From Scytonematopsis contorta HA4267-MV1 (GTDB lineage Bacteria > Cyanobacteriota > Cyanobacteriia > Cyanobacteriales > Nostocaceae), in assembly GCA_019359035.1 (NCBI GenBank), contig JAHHIC010000033.1, positions 62,001-126,000 of the forward strand: a stretch of DNA of 64,000 nt, given 5' to 3'. Made by a program: the position numbers and the translations under genes. The notes beneath the pieces were generated by a model, which saw only the letters and a program-made list of their open reading frames with translations, ran no database searches and had not been told where the DNA came from. Below are positions 8,282 through 17,660 of the stretch, in pieces. Each line of letters starts with the position of its first letter. The stretch's first letter is position 1.

Positions 8282-11200
8282 TTAGACAAATATTGATTTA
8301 TAAATACGGTTTTGGACTCTCAAAATTCCTTGTTGCTTGACTACTAACCCCGATAAAATTAATTCTCTTTCCTCTGAACTATCAACCGCAACAATTTCTC
8401 CTTGATGCAAAATTTGTCGGTAAAGTTCTAGTAGCTTAATGGATTGTTTGCTTTTAAGGAGACGGTCACGAATGGTTATCAAATGCTCTGGTTCATCCTG
8501 TGATTCCCAATTTTCTATTATTTTCGTTTGCACCAAATTTTCAATCCATTGGGCTTCTTTATTGTTAGGGATAGGAGATGAAGAATTGCGGATAAATTTA
8601 CAGAGCTTTTGGGTCAAAAAAGGCTGACCATTAGTCCAGGCTAATACTTCTTTCAGGACTGTTTGAGGATTACTAATTTTTTCTGTTAATCCCTGAAGTA
8701 AAGGTTGGGCTTCGTGCTCTTTAAAACCATCCAATTGAATAGTTTGACCGATATTAAAAGGGGTTCTTTGGTGGTCAGTAATTAAGTCGTTAGGGATGAT
8801 AACTCCAAAAAGAGCAAAGGTTAAACGCCGATACTCTGGATTAATACTACGTTGATTATAGCAGGAGCGAATTAGAGCAAAAAAGTCATTAACTGGAAAA
8901 TTCAAACTTAAGACATTATCAATTTCATCGATAAAAATTATCAGATTTTTAGGGATAGTGTCATCTGCTTGACCAACTTCAACCAGCAAAATTTCTTCAA
9001 TAAATTGACTCAACCTCTGAACCGGAGAAATATCTCCTTGTTCTTGCCACCACGCTTTTAGGTTAACCTTTCTTAATAAACCAAAACTTCGCCATAGTTC
9101 TACTGTTAAGCCCTTGTACCATTGTTCGGGGGTGACGTTTTCGCTACCAATACGAGTCAAATCGATTGCCCCGCAGCTAAATCCCTCATGCTGGAGATGG
9201 TGTATCATGCGTACCATCAGGCTTGATTTGCCCATCTGGCGAGCATTGAGGATGTAACAAATATCACCCTGTTTTAAGGCTTTATAGAGATAACGGTCTG
9301 CGGAACGTACTACATAGGTGGGAGCGTCCATCGGCAAACTTCCCCCGACTTGATAATCAAAGGTTGAGGGTTGTTCGGCACTTCTGAGTAACTCGTTTTC
9401 AAAGAGCAGTTCGGCTTGGGTGGCTTGGAGAACTTCTAGGGTTTGTGAGAGTTCTTGAGTGCGCTCGGATACTCTCAGTTCTAAATTTCGGTTATAATTT
9501 TCTAGCTGTTGGTAGAGACTGGCATTTTCAATGGAGATAGCAGCTTGAGCAGAAAGAATTCTTAATACTTCTATGCGCTCGTTGGTAAATGCGTCTGTGG
9601 TTAAATTATTCTCTAGGTATAAAATACCACTCGTTTTGCCTTGATGTAATAAAGGAACACAGAGAATCGATTTTGGTTGAGTAGCCACGATGTAGGAATC
9701 GCGGATGAACTGTTCTGATTCGGTAGCATTATTAAGAACTACGTTTTCTTGAGTACGGATAACATAGTTAACAATCGCAACTGGTAAAATTGGTGTCTGA
9801 TTGTCGCTACCTACAGAGTCAATGGGAAGCGATCGCAGTAGAGTAACGTCATCAGCATCTACTGTACCTTCGGCTTCGATTGCCCATTTATCATCTTTTT
9901 GCAATATCAAAAAGCCTTTTTGAGCACCCCCGTTTTCAATTACAGTTTTCATTAACTTAGCCAGGAGTTGGTCTAGTTTAATTTCGCTAGCTAATACTTG
10001 AGATGCTTTGGTGACTGTGAGGATATCGAGTGCTTGGGGATTTGTGCCACCAGTCGATTCTGTCGTACTAATGTTTTGGTCTTCTTTGCAGTTGTTTATA
10101 TCCATTAGAAACTGTGGGTACTCCAATTCTAAAGCTTTAACTTTGGCTTTTGCACCCCAGCGAGAATAACAATGATGGGAATTTTTTAGGTACAATCGCC
10201 CTATTTCTTCTCTACCTAGAGAGAGATAAAATTCTGCTGCACGTTCGTAAGCTATGGCTTCTTCGTGGATGAATTCAGATTTTTTCGCACCTTGAATTGC
10301 TTTCTCGTAAAGTTCTTGAGCTTGCCAATTTTGTCCGAAGACTCGCGCTTTTTCTGCTTCGACTAAATCGTATTTATTTTGAAAGTTTGCGGGGCAATGA
10401 CCTACCCATGTTTTCATGTCCTCCTGATTTTTTTCTATTTTTTCTAAGATTTGTTTTTGTAGCTCTAGATTGCTATTATTATAGTTAGCTAGAAAGGAAA
10501 GAGAAGAGTAAAAATTGTGCTGTGGAATCGGTAAATATGCTGCACAACTATTGATGTACTTATGTGATTTAATACTGAAATCAACACTCTTTTGATAATC
10601 TTTTCCGAAAAAACATAAAATTGTTTTGGCAAAGTAAAAAATAAAAAGTAACCATTCATTATTAGTTTTAATAAAATTATCTAAATATTCTCTTTCTTCT
10701 TGCTCATCACGACCAATAACGCAAAAATTATTATTTAATAAATTAATTATAATATTTTTACATATTTCTATATAGCAAATAGAATAATATTGTTTAAATT
10801 TGTTTAGTAATTGAGTATATTTTTGATAAGTTGTTTTACTCTCTTGTAAAGTATCACCTCTAAAAAAAATTAGTAAACAATAGCTAATAACCACATAACA
10901 AACATACTCATTGCTTCCAGAATCTATGCCTTTTTGAATTCCATATACTAATTGTTCTTGTACAACCCTATTTCTTAAAAATTCCTTCCAGTGCCATGAC
11001 ATTCCATAATACATATGAATGACCAGCGGTTCTAATTGTGGTATCTTGAATTTATCTTGCAAATTGATAGCCAGTTTACCAAATTTATATCCTGAATTAA
11101 TATCCCGATTATTTCCACATAAAAACATTCCATAATAACTATATATACTAGGAGACTGTGGGGAATTACCATATTGAATAAAAAGATTAATTTGGATTAA

Positions 11201-14047
11201 TATAACGAGAATAAATAAAGGAAAATTCGTAGTTGATATAGAAGTCATTAGTTGTTGTAATATTGATATAGCTGCAAGCTTATCTAGTGCGGACATATTG
11301 GGAATATCAGCTAAATCTTCAATACTTTTCTTTGTCAAACTTACCTTAAGTTTTTTTTCTTCTTGACTAATCTGTTTTTCTATCTCATCTACTTTAGAAG
11401 GCAAATATATTCCTAATTCTGCTAAAAAACTTAATGCAACTTTTATGGCTTTATGCTGTTGCAATTGAGCATAGTATGATAAAATTTTAAATTCATATGT
11501 CTTAACTTTATCTAAAGTCTCTTGAGCTTGTATCAGGATAATTATTGATAGCTCTTGAACTCGATTAAACTGGTTATTTAAGTATAGTAATTCTAAAGTT
11601 TCTTCATAAATTTTCAAGGTTAATTTATATTGATAATTCCAACTACTTGATAATAATAAACCTAGCGCAATTTCTAAATATAAAATAGCCGCTTGATACG
11701 CCGTCGAAGCTTTTGCTTTTTTACCTGCTTTAAGATTTAATTTGGCTAGTTTATCTCTTTCAGATTGCTCGACAATTAATTTACATCCTTCATTTAATTG
11801 ATTAACAATCTCAAAAATATTTTTCTCTAAATCTTCTTCTTGAGTATTCTCTAGTAAGAGACGACCGACTTGTAGATGAACTAATTTTTTCTCATCTTCT
11901 GGGATTAAAGTATAGGCAGCTTTATGACATTTGTCGTGCAAAAATTTGTATGGGATATATTTGGGTATTTTAGAAATAAAATGACTAGATATTTCTTCCT
12001 GATTCCAAAGCAAAGGAATTTTATAGTTATTAATCTGAGGTATAATCAAACCTGACTCTATTGCTGGCTGAAGTTCTCTAGCTGTAGTTATCTGAGATTT
12101 ATTATTGATAATGGAGAGTATTTCTAAATTAAATTGGTTACCGATGCAGGCCGCTAATTTTAAAAGATTCTGAGTTTTTTCATCCAATTTGGTAATTTTA
12201 GTGATAGTTAAGTCAACAACATTATCAGTAATTTCTATTTTTTCAATTTCTTCAAAATTCCAATACCAAGTTTTTGTATTATGGTCAAATGACAAAAACT
12301 TATCTCTGTACAAAGATTCAAGTAGTTGAGTTAAGAAAAAAGGATTTCCTTGAGTTTTATTGCTGACTAACTCTGCTAGAAGTCGTGACTTTTCTGTGGA
12401 GCAATTTAAAGTATCGGCAATTAATTTGTTGATGTATTGAATTTCTAAAGGTTGCAACAAGATATTATTAACTCTAGCACCTTCTTTTTTTATTTTTTCT
12501 AAGGTTTGTATCAAAGGATGAGTCGCATCAACTTCATTATCCCGGTAGGCTCCTATTATTAATAAATATTGGCTATCAGAATCGGTTATTAATAGCTCAA
12601 TTAACTTCAAAGATGCTAAATCAGCCCACTGTAAATCATCTATAAAAAAAACTAAAGGATGTTCTTGTTTGCTAAAAACGCCTATAAACCTTTGTAAGAA
12701 TAAGTTAAATTGATTTTGAGTCTCAATTGCTCCTAATTGCTCAACTGGTGGTTGTTTGCCAATAATCTGTTCTACTTCAGGAATCATATCGATGATGACC
12801 TGAGCATTAGGCTGAAAGGCTTCTAACAGTTGCTGTTTCCAAGTTTGTAGAACTGCTTCAGATTCAGTCATTAACTGCCGTATTAAGTCTTTAAAAGCTA
12901 GAGCAATCCCTGAATAAGGAATATCTCGTCGCAATTGGTCGAATTTTCCGCTAATAAAGTAGCCTCGCTGGCGTAATATTGGTTTATGAACTTCATTAAC
13001 CAAGGCTGTTTTGCCAATTCCAGAATAACCAGAAACCAGCATTATCTCAGTGCTACCTTGACTAACTCGCTCAAAAGTAGTTAATAGTTGTGTGACTTCT
13101 TCTTCCCTACCATAAAGCTTTTCGGGAATAATAAAGCGCTCGCAAATATCCTGAGTTGCCAAAGGAAACTGGTTTATTTGACCAAAACTCTGCAAGCATT
13201 CGAGACATGTTTCTAAGTCGGCTTTGATTCCCCAAGCACTTTGGTATCGTTCTTCTGGGGTTTTTGCGAGCAATTTCATGACAATGTTTGAAACAGCTTT
13301 AGGTATTGGCTGAGAGCTTAAATTTAACGTTCCTACAAGTTCATGTGGGGGAACAGGTTGTTGAGCAATATGACAATGAACTAATTCTATAGAATCAGTG
13401 GTTGTAAAAGGCAGTTTATTGGTCAGTAATTCGTAGAAAGTAGCACCCAAGGAGTAAAAATCACTGCGGTAATCGAGTCCTCGGTTCATTCTTCCAGTTT
13501 GCTCTGGGGCAATATAAGCTAAAGTTCCTTCTAATAGCTCGATATTGCACACTGTCTGATTTTCTCGAAATAAACAGGTGGAAATACCAAAGTCGATGAT
13601 TTTGAGTTGTTCGGTTTCTGGGTTATAAACGATATTAGAGGGGTTGATATCTTTATGGATAATATTGGTAGCGTGAATAGCAGCCAAACTCTCAGTTGTT
13701 TTGATGGCAATAGTGAGAAATTCTTTGAGAGTAAATTGGCGTTGGTGAATTAACAATTTTAAAGATTCACCACCAAAGTCTTCTAAAAACATGACCAAAC
13801 TATTTTCATATCGCTGCAAATTGTATGATTTAATAACTCCATCACTATTTAAGGAGCGGGTAAATTCATATTCCTGCTTGTATCGAGCTAATTCTGAGGG
13901 AGTGGGGTAGTTTTCTTTAAGAATTTTCAGAATTATTGATTGATTGTCAGGCTTGAGGATAGCTCGATAGACTAATGAATTAGCACTTTCATAGATTTTT
14001 GCAATAATCTGGTAGTCTGTTTGAATATTGTCCAGTTGTCGCTCCAT
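8282..14047 (-). CDS. 1921-residue Ser/Thr kinase - NTPase - GAF - AAA-like signalling protein
   Basis: The N terminus is a protein kinase domain (about 10-270): Lys41 in ILKIL, catalytic loop HKDINPSN with D133, DFG at D152, APEQT near 180. An AAA/STAND-type NTPase follows with Walker A GYSGIGKT (340-347) and Walker [13 protein letters not shown] (465-476), then a long TPR-like helical region. A GAF domain (about 1320-1500) ends in a coiled coil ([15 protein letters not shown]). This order is that of the large cyanobacterial PknK-like/HstK-type kinases, which normally end in a histidine kinase. Here the coiled coil runs instead into an AAA-like (AAA_35) domain with Walker A ARQMGKSS near 1602-1609 and IIFIDEID near 1702-1709. 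Third gene of a minus-strand run, 133 bp after an unknown gene. Confidence 0.88.
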   Translation of the reverse strand: MERQLDNIQTDYQIIAKIYESANSLVYRAILKPDNQSIILKILKENYPTPSELARYKQEYEFTRSLNSDGVIKSYNLQRYENSLVMFLEDFGGESLKLLIHQRQFTLKEFLTIAIKTTESLAAIHATNIIHKDINPSNIVYNPETEQLKIIDFGISTCLFRENQTVCNIELLEGTLAYIAPEQTGRMNRGLDYRSDFYSLGATFYELLTNKLPFTTTDSIELVHCHIAQQPVPPHELVGTLNLSSQPIPKAVSNIVMKLLAKTPEERYQSAWGIKADLETCLECLQSFGQINQFPLATQDICERFIIPEKLYGREEEVTQLLTTFERVSQGSTEIMLVSGYSGIGKTALVNEVHKPILRQRGYFISGKFDQLRRDIPYSGIALAFKDLIRQLMTESEAVLQTWKQQLLEAFQPNAQVIIDMIPEVEQIIGKQPPVEQLGAIETQNQFNLFLQRFIGVFSKQEHPLVFFIDDLQWADLASLKLIELLITDSDSQYLLIIGAYRDNEVDATHPLIQTLEKIKKEGARVNNILLQPLEIQYINKLIADTLNCSTEKSRLLAELVSNKTQGNPFFLTQLLESLYRDKFLSFDHNTKTWYWNFEEIEKIEITDNVVDLTITKITKLDEKTQNLLKLAACIGNQFNLEILSIINNKSQITTARELQPAIESGLIIPQINNYKIPLLWNQEEISSHFISKIPKYIPYKFLHDKCHKAAYTLIPEDEKKLVHLQVGRLLLENTQEEDLEKNIFEIVNQLNEGCKLIVEQSERDKLAKLNLKAGKKAKASTAYQAAILYLEIALGLLLSSSWNYQYKLTLKIYEETLELLYLNNQFNRVQELSIIILIQAQETLDKVKTYEFKILSYYAQLQQHKAIKVALSFLAELGIYLPSKVDEIEKQISQEEKKLKVSLTKKSIEDLADIPNMSALDKLAAISILQQLMTSISTTNFPLFILVILIQINLFIQYGNSPQSPSIYSYYGMFLCGNNRDINSGYKFGKLAINLQDKFKIPQLEPLVIHMYYGMSWHWKEFLRNRVVQEQLVYGIQKGIDSGSNEYVCYVVISYCLLIFFRGDTLQESKTTYQKYTQLLNKFKQYYSICYIEICKNIIINLLNNNFCVIGRDEQEEREYLDNFIKTNNEWLLFIFYFAKTILCFFGKDYQKSVDFSIKSHKYINSCAAYLPIPQHNFYSSLSFLANYNNSNLELQKQILEKIEKNQEDMKTWVGHCPANFQNKYDLVEAEKARVFGQNWQAQELYEKAIQGAKKSEFIHEEAIAYERAAEFYLSLGREEIGRLYLKNSHHCYSRWGAKAKVKALELEYPQFLMDINNCKEDQNISTTESTGGTNPQALDILTVTKASQVLASEIKLDQLLAKLMKTVIENGGAQKGFLILQKDDKWAIEAEGTVDADDVTLLRSLPIDSVGSDNQTPILPVAIVNYVIRTQENVVLNNATESEQFIRDSYIVATQPKSILCVPLLHQGKTSGILYLENNLTTDAFTNERIEVLRILSAQAAISIENASLYQQLENYNRNLELRVSERTQELSQTLEVLQATQAELLFENELLRSAEQPSTFDYQVGGSLPMDAPTYVVRSADRYLYKALKQGDICYILNARQMGKSSLMVRMIHHLQHEGFSCGAIDLTRIGSENVTPEQWYKGLTVELWRSFGLLRKVNLKAWWQEQGDISPVQRLSQFIEEILLVEVGQADDTIPKNLIIFIDEIDNVLSLNFPVNDFFALIRSCYNQRSINPEYRRLTFALFGVIIPNDLITDHQRTPFNIGQTIQLDGFKEHEAQPLLQGLTEKISNPQTVLKEVLAWTNGQPFLTQKLCKFIRNSSSPIPNNKEAQWIENLVQTKIIENWESQDEPEHLITIRDRLLKSKQSIKLLELYRQILHQGEIVAVDSSEERELILSGLVVKQQGILRVQNRIYKSIFV

Positions 14048-14180
14048 AATGATGAAACCTGATAAAATCCTGGAATTATTTTTCTACAAGCTTTCCAGTA
14101 TTTTATCATTGTCCCTGATGTTTAAGCTACGGCTTATTTTTAAGGAGGAATTTTTAAAATTAAGTACAACAAAGATTTTT

Positions 14181-15245
14181 CTAGCTTGTACTTAGCGGAA
14201 TATAGGGATAGGGAGACCTGAAATAATCCACATCTATCAAATAAGTTACATCTTGCTTTTTATAAAAAGGAAAATCTCCTCCATCTTCTTCTGCCTCTGC
14301 CCATTTTTTGATGTCAATTGCATCTAGCTGTTCTGAAGAAGGGATAGGAGGATAAGGCATGACAACTTGGTATACCATCCAAGGTGATTCTTGACTGATA
14401 ATTAATTCCTTGAATTGTCCTTGAAATATACTCCAATCTGATTCTAAACTGTAGTTAAAGACTATTTCGCCCGTACTGAGAACCGATTCGGCAACTTGGT
14501 GGTATTTATTTTCTTTTTTATTAAGATAATATGCCTGCCCTGAAGACAAAAGAGACAACGCAATTCCTTGCCAAGCCTTACTGGTAGGCAAAATTAGAAA
14601 TCTTGCCCTTGTGCCAGTTGCATCTTCTTGAGATTTTAGTGGATTGTAAATACTCGGGTCTTCAGGGTTAGGGTTGTCAGGAGGAGAACCTCCAGCAACA
14701 AGGAAAATTTCTCTAGCTATAAGACCATCCAAAATCTGGGAGGGAATATCGTCCCACTCACCAGCAGTAAACTTGTCCCACAAGTCAGTTTTTTTCGCTT
14801 CTAAATAAGTCCACCAAGTTCTCGCAATTAATTGAGATAGCTTGCGACTCTGTAATATTACGCGAATTGATGGATAAAAATTACCTAGTTCAGTTTGATT
14901 TGAATTAGCGTTCGACAAGGTCTTGATAAAACCCTCTGGGAAAACGACTCCTGGTAAGGGCAAATATGAAGATAGCTTATTAGAATCGCCTTTTCTAGGA
15001 TAATCTTTCAGTTTTTTTACTGTATCGAGATCAAGTTCAAAATCATCGAAACTATCTGGTTCGGATTTACCAGTATCTCCCGTACCTCTTTTTCTTGCTA
15101 ATACCCTAGTACTGATATTTCCTCCTTTTCTGTTTTTTCTCTCTTTAGAAGAAGGCTTTACCTCTAACATCTGGTAATAGGTATCAGATTGATACCACTG
15201 TCCTGGGAAGAGTGGGTCTCCACTACCAACAAATATGTCTGTCAT
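14181..15245 (-). CDS. Unrecognised 354-residue protein
   Basis: I do not recognise a family. The protein is soluble-looking, with no signal peptide or membrane segment. It starts TDIFVGSGDPLFPGQWYQS, has a basic low-complexity region (about 31-60, with SSKERKNRKGG), a helical centre with Trp-rich segments (ARTWWTYLEAKK), and ends in an aromatic/Pro tail (FRSPYPYIPLS). A strong ribosome site (GGAGGAAAGGACA before the ATG) and a gap of only 27 bp after the upstream amidohydrolase argue for co-transcription with it. The kinase/ATPase gene follows after 133 bp. Expression seems real; function unknown. Confidence 0.75.
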   Translation of the reverse strand: MTDIFVGSGDPLFPGQWYQSDTYYQMLEVKPSSKERKNRKGGNISTRVLARKRGTGDTGKSEPDSFDDFELDLDTVKKLKDYPRKGDSNKLSSYLPLPGVVFPEGFIKTLSNANSNQTELGNFYPSIRVILQSRKLSQLIARTWWTYLEAKKTDLWDKFTAGEWDDIPSQILDGLIAREIFLVAGGSPPDNPNPEDPSIYNPLKSQEDATGTRARFLILPTSKAWQGIALSLLSSGQAYYLNKKENKYHQVAESVLSTGEIVFNYSLESDWSIFQGQFKELIISQESPWMVYQVVMPYPPIPSSEQLDAIDIKKWAEAEEDGGDFPFYKKQDVTYLIDVDYFRSPYPYIPLSTS

Positions 15246-15272
15246 TGTCCTTTCCTCCTATATATCTGTAAT

Positions 15273-16361
15273 TCAAGACAAACCATAAAAACGACGAGGA
15301 TTATCCCAAAGAATCTTTTGTACAGTTTCCTGAGATAAACTTTCCTCAAGCTTTACCATTTCAGCAACAATGTTCGGGTTGTGATCCATATGGGGATAAT
15401 CCGAACCAAAGATTAAATTATCCGTGCCAATATATTGAATAACCTCAGCCAAATAAGGTTCTGAAGGCTCAATAGAAATAAAGCACTGACGACGAAAATA
15501 CTCTGAGGGTTTCATTCTGACATTATCCCTAATTTTATCCTCCCAAGATAAATTTTCATACTCTTCATCTAGACGCCACAACCAGTAAGGTAGCCAGCCA
15601 CAACCAGACTCTAAAAAAGCTACTTTAAGCTGCGGATGACGCTCTAATACCCCGGATTCAATCAACGCTAATAAAGCCATCATCTGTTCCATTGGATGAG
15701 AACAAGCGTGGGTAGCAAAACGAGTGTTAAATCTTTCCGTACCTGTAGTTGGCAAGCGACTGTGGGTACCTTCATGAATGCCTACTGCAATGCCTAATTG
15801 TTCGCATTCCCTCCAAAAAGGCTCGTAAGCCGAATCGCCCAAGAGTCTTCCTTTTACAGGATTAGGGCGTAAAAACACGGATTTCCAGCCAAAATCGACA
15901 ATCTGACGCAATTCATGTACCATTGACTCTGGCGCGTGCAGATTAATTGCTCCTACCCCCTTCAACTTATCTGGAGCGTAGCTGCAAAAGTCTTTTAACC
16001 AATTGTTATAGGCCCGGGTAAAAGCTCCCGCGACTTCCGGTTGCATAGTATCAATTGCCCAAAGCCACAGTCCGTAAGTTGGATAAAGGAATGCCACATC
16101 AATCCCCATTTGCACCATCTCTTGAACGTGAGACTCGACATTGTAGCATTGGAAATAAGCATTGGGGTGAGCCTGGAGCATCTGCTTATTTCCTAAAGTG
16201 CGTACTTGCTCGGTCACTTTTTCTACAATATCTTCCCCTAGAATTTTCATTTCTGCTGAAGGAGCAAACTTTAAAAATTCCGGTTCGAGATACTTAGCCC
16301 ACATACTGGGAGGTTCAATAACGTGAGAATCCGCATCAATAATTGAATATCCTTTGAGCAT
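15273..16361 (-). CDS. Amidohydrolase family 2 protein (ACMSD-like TIM barrel)
   Basis: About 362 residues. The N terminus IIDADSHVIEPP is the opening of amidohydrolase_2 (PF04909) enzymes, where the D-x-D-x-H pattern replaces the H-x-H metal site. Later metal or active-site candidates are GIHEGTH, the THACSHPMEQ segment and the terminal FGSDYPHMD with the conserved Asp. Relatives decarboxylate or hydrolyse aromatic acids; the substrate here is unknown. I take ATG at 16361; a TTG three codons upstream is possible, and neither has a good ribosome site. First gene of a likely operon with the 354-residue unknown protein. Confidence 0.87.
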   Translation of the reverse strand: MLKGYSIIDADSHVIEPPSMWAKYLEPEFLKFAPSAEMKILGEDIVEKVTEQVRTLGNKQMLQAHPNAYFQCYNVESHVQEMVQMGIDVAFLYPTYGLWLWAIDTMQPEVAGAFTRAYNNWLKDFCSYAPDKLKGVGAINLHAPESMVHELRQIVDFGWKSVFLRPNPVKGRLLGDSAYEPFWRECEQLGIAVGIHEGTHSRLPTTGTERFNTRFATHACSHPMEQMMALLALIESGVLERHPQLKVAFLESGCGWLPYWLWRLDEEYENLSWEDKIRDNVRMKPSEYFRRQCFISIEPSEPYLAEVIQYIGTDNLIFGSDYPHMDHNPNIVAEMVKLEESLSQETVQKILWDNPRRFYGLS

Positions 16362-16370
16362 AATCTGCAA

Positions 16371-16824
16371 ACAACATGTCTTGGAGAAAAATTCCAGCTA
16401 CTCAGTCGGGGCATTTTTTTCTGGCTTAAGTGACCATAAGTGTCTCCCGTTTCCTTTGTCTACATCTGAGATTAGCTTATTTTAGGTGTCTAAATCTCAT
16501 AAAACTCATAAAAAAACTCATAGCAAAACTCATAAAAAACATTTGTTCTCAAAGAGAGGGTTTGAAACCTATATTTTCTTGTTCCCCTTCCCTTGTCGGA
16601 TACCGCTGATTTGCCATATGGTCGTCCCCGCACCTGAAACCCCACCCCCAAACTAGGCTGTTGACTTTTTAAAGCTTAAACGGATAAATAGCAATTTTCA
16701 TTAGCATTGACTAAATCTTAGCCCCCTCTCGCACGCGGAGAGGAGGCTAGGAGAGGTGAGGTTTGTTTCCTCTATTTATGCCGACGAAACAATGTAAAAC
16801 CGGAAATGTGAAAATTACTCCTAG
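16371..16824. other. Intergenic region with short repeats, no gene seen
   Basis: It contains an imperfect ACTCATAAAAAA tandem (about 16494-16545), a GTTCCCCTTCCCTTGTCGG half-palindrome near 16580, and a hairpin CCTCTC-GCACGCG-GAGAGG at 16725-16743. The segment 16689-16728 (TAGCAATTTTCATTAGCATT and following) is repeated in direct orientation at 17376-17415. No coding frame with family features was seen. Confidence 0.5.
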
Positions 16825-17043
16825 TTACTCGGTTGTACCATTAGTTTTATTTTTCTCATAAATTAACTGTTCCAAAACTTCCCATTGCTCCTGCATTTCC
16901 TCATCAGTTTTCGGCGCTGGGAATCTCACAAAGTTGTTTTTATGCCTATCCATAAGAATACGTACAGCTTCGATATCATCTCGATGTTCAATCGCATAAG
17001 CTCTTAATTCTTTAACAGTCATTTCCTCATAATTCGGTTTCAT
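16825..17043 (-). CDS. Small DUF6887-like protein
   Basis: The 72-residue protein begins MKPNYEEMTVKELRAYAIEH, a start I associate with the small cyanobacterial DUF6887 family. It is acidic and helical with no membrane segment. It overlaps the upstream DUF6888-like gene by 17 bp, the usual arrangement of this pair, so the two are probably translationally coupled and act together. A toxin-antitoxin-like role is possible from size and overlap, but nothing in the sequence proves it. Confidence 0.7.
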   Translation of the reverse strand: MKPNYEEMTVKELRAYAIEHRDDIEAVRILMDRHKNNFVRFPAPKTDEEMQEQWEVLEQLIYEKNKTNGTTE

Positions 17044-17218
17044 TTATAAACCCCCATTCACCGTAAGAGTCAATAATTATATCCATGCTATCTCCTGCCA
17101 GAATATATATGTACCCAATTTTGTCATCGAATCTAAATAACTTAATATCTTTAAATGAGTTAGACAACATCTGGCACACCCGTACACAGGCTAAGGCTTG
17201 GTTTGCTGTTGGTAGAAT
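17027..17218 (-). CDS. Small DUF6888-like protein; start codon uncertain (possible ATT start)
   Basis: The protein contains PTANQALACVRVCQMLSN and GYIYILAGDSMDIIID, patterns I associate with DUF6888, the usual neighbour of DUF6887. The frame extends upstream to a GTG at 17233, but codons 2-3 there are AGGAGG, a perfect ribosome site. The start is therefore more likely downstream: an ATT at 17218-17216 lies 6 bases after AGGAGG and gives the family-like start (M)LPTANQ. No ATG, GTG or TTG lies at the right distance. Either a rare ATT start is used or the original start codon has mutated. Overlaps the next gene by 17 bp. Confidence 0.65.
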   Translation of the reverse strand: MLPTANQALACVRVCQMLSNSFKDIKLFRFDDKIGYIYILAGDSMDIIIDSYGEWGFINETEL

Positions 17219-17375
17219 AATAACCCTCCTCACTACCTTTAATAATAAGGTGAATAATTAAAACAAACATCCCTCACTTACCATAAAAAATAAGCTAAAC
17301 AACGCTTGCTGTCAGAGATATTACATTGAGCTAATATTTTTAACCTGCCAAAATGGCGGAAATACCTAAAATCTA

Positions 17376-17415
17376 TAGCAATTTTCATTCGCATTTGCTA
17401 AATCGTAGCCCCCTC
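17376..17415 (+). repeat. 40-bp direct repeat partner of 16689-16728
   Basis: TAGCAATTTTCATTCGCATT and the following TGCTAAATCGTAGCCCCCTC match 16689-16728 with a few substitutions. The two copies flank the DUF6887/DUF6888 pair. Confidence 0.65.
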
Positions 17416-17441
17416 CCCGCGTGCCTACCGTGTACACACAA

Positions 17442-17572
17442 CTGTCATTGCGAGGAGGAACGACGAAGCAATCCCTTTTTATCTGTGCCTTCCATGATAA
17501 ATATTACATATAAATACTTCGTGGGGTTCAGAGTTGTTGAGGTTGCTTCGTCGTTCCTCCTCGCAATGACAG
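17442..17572. repeat. Perfect 30-bp inverted repeat, 71-bp loop
   Basis: The left arm 17442-17471 (CTGTCATTGCGAGGAGGAAC and following) is the exact reverse complement of 17543-17572. Outside it a second pair, ACCGTGTACACACA and TGTGTGTACGCGGT, matches with one mismatch, so the structure is nested. The arm belongs to the widespread GTCATTGCGAGGAGGAACGA type of bacterial dispersed palindrome. It lies just after the YcaO gene and might form a long hairpin at its 3' end. Confidence 0.85.
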
Positions 17573-17660
17573 GTAATTTGACTTGTGTGTACGCGGTAGT
17601 TTTACAGGGAGGGGGTTGGGGGTGGGGTTTCTTATATTGGCACGAGAAAGATGTTGATGC

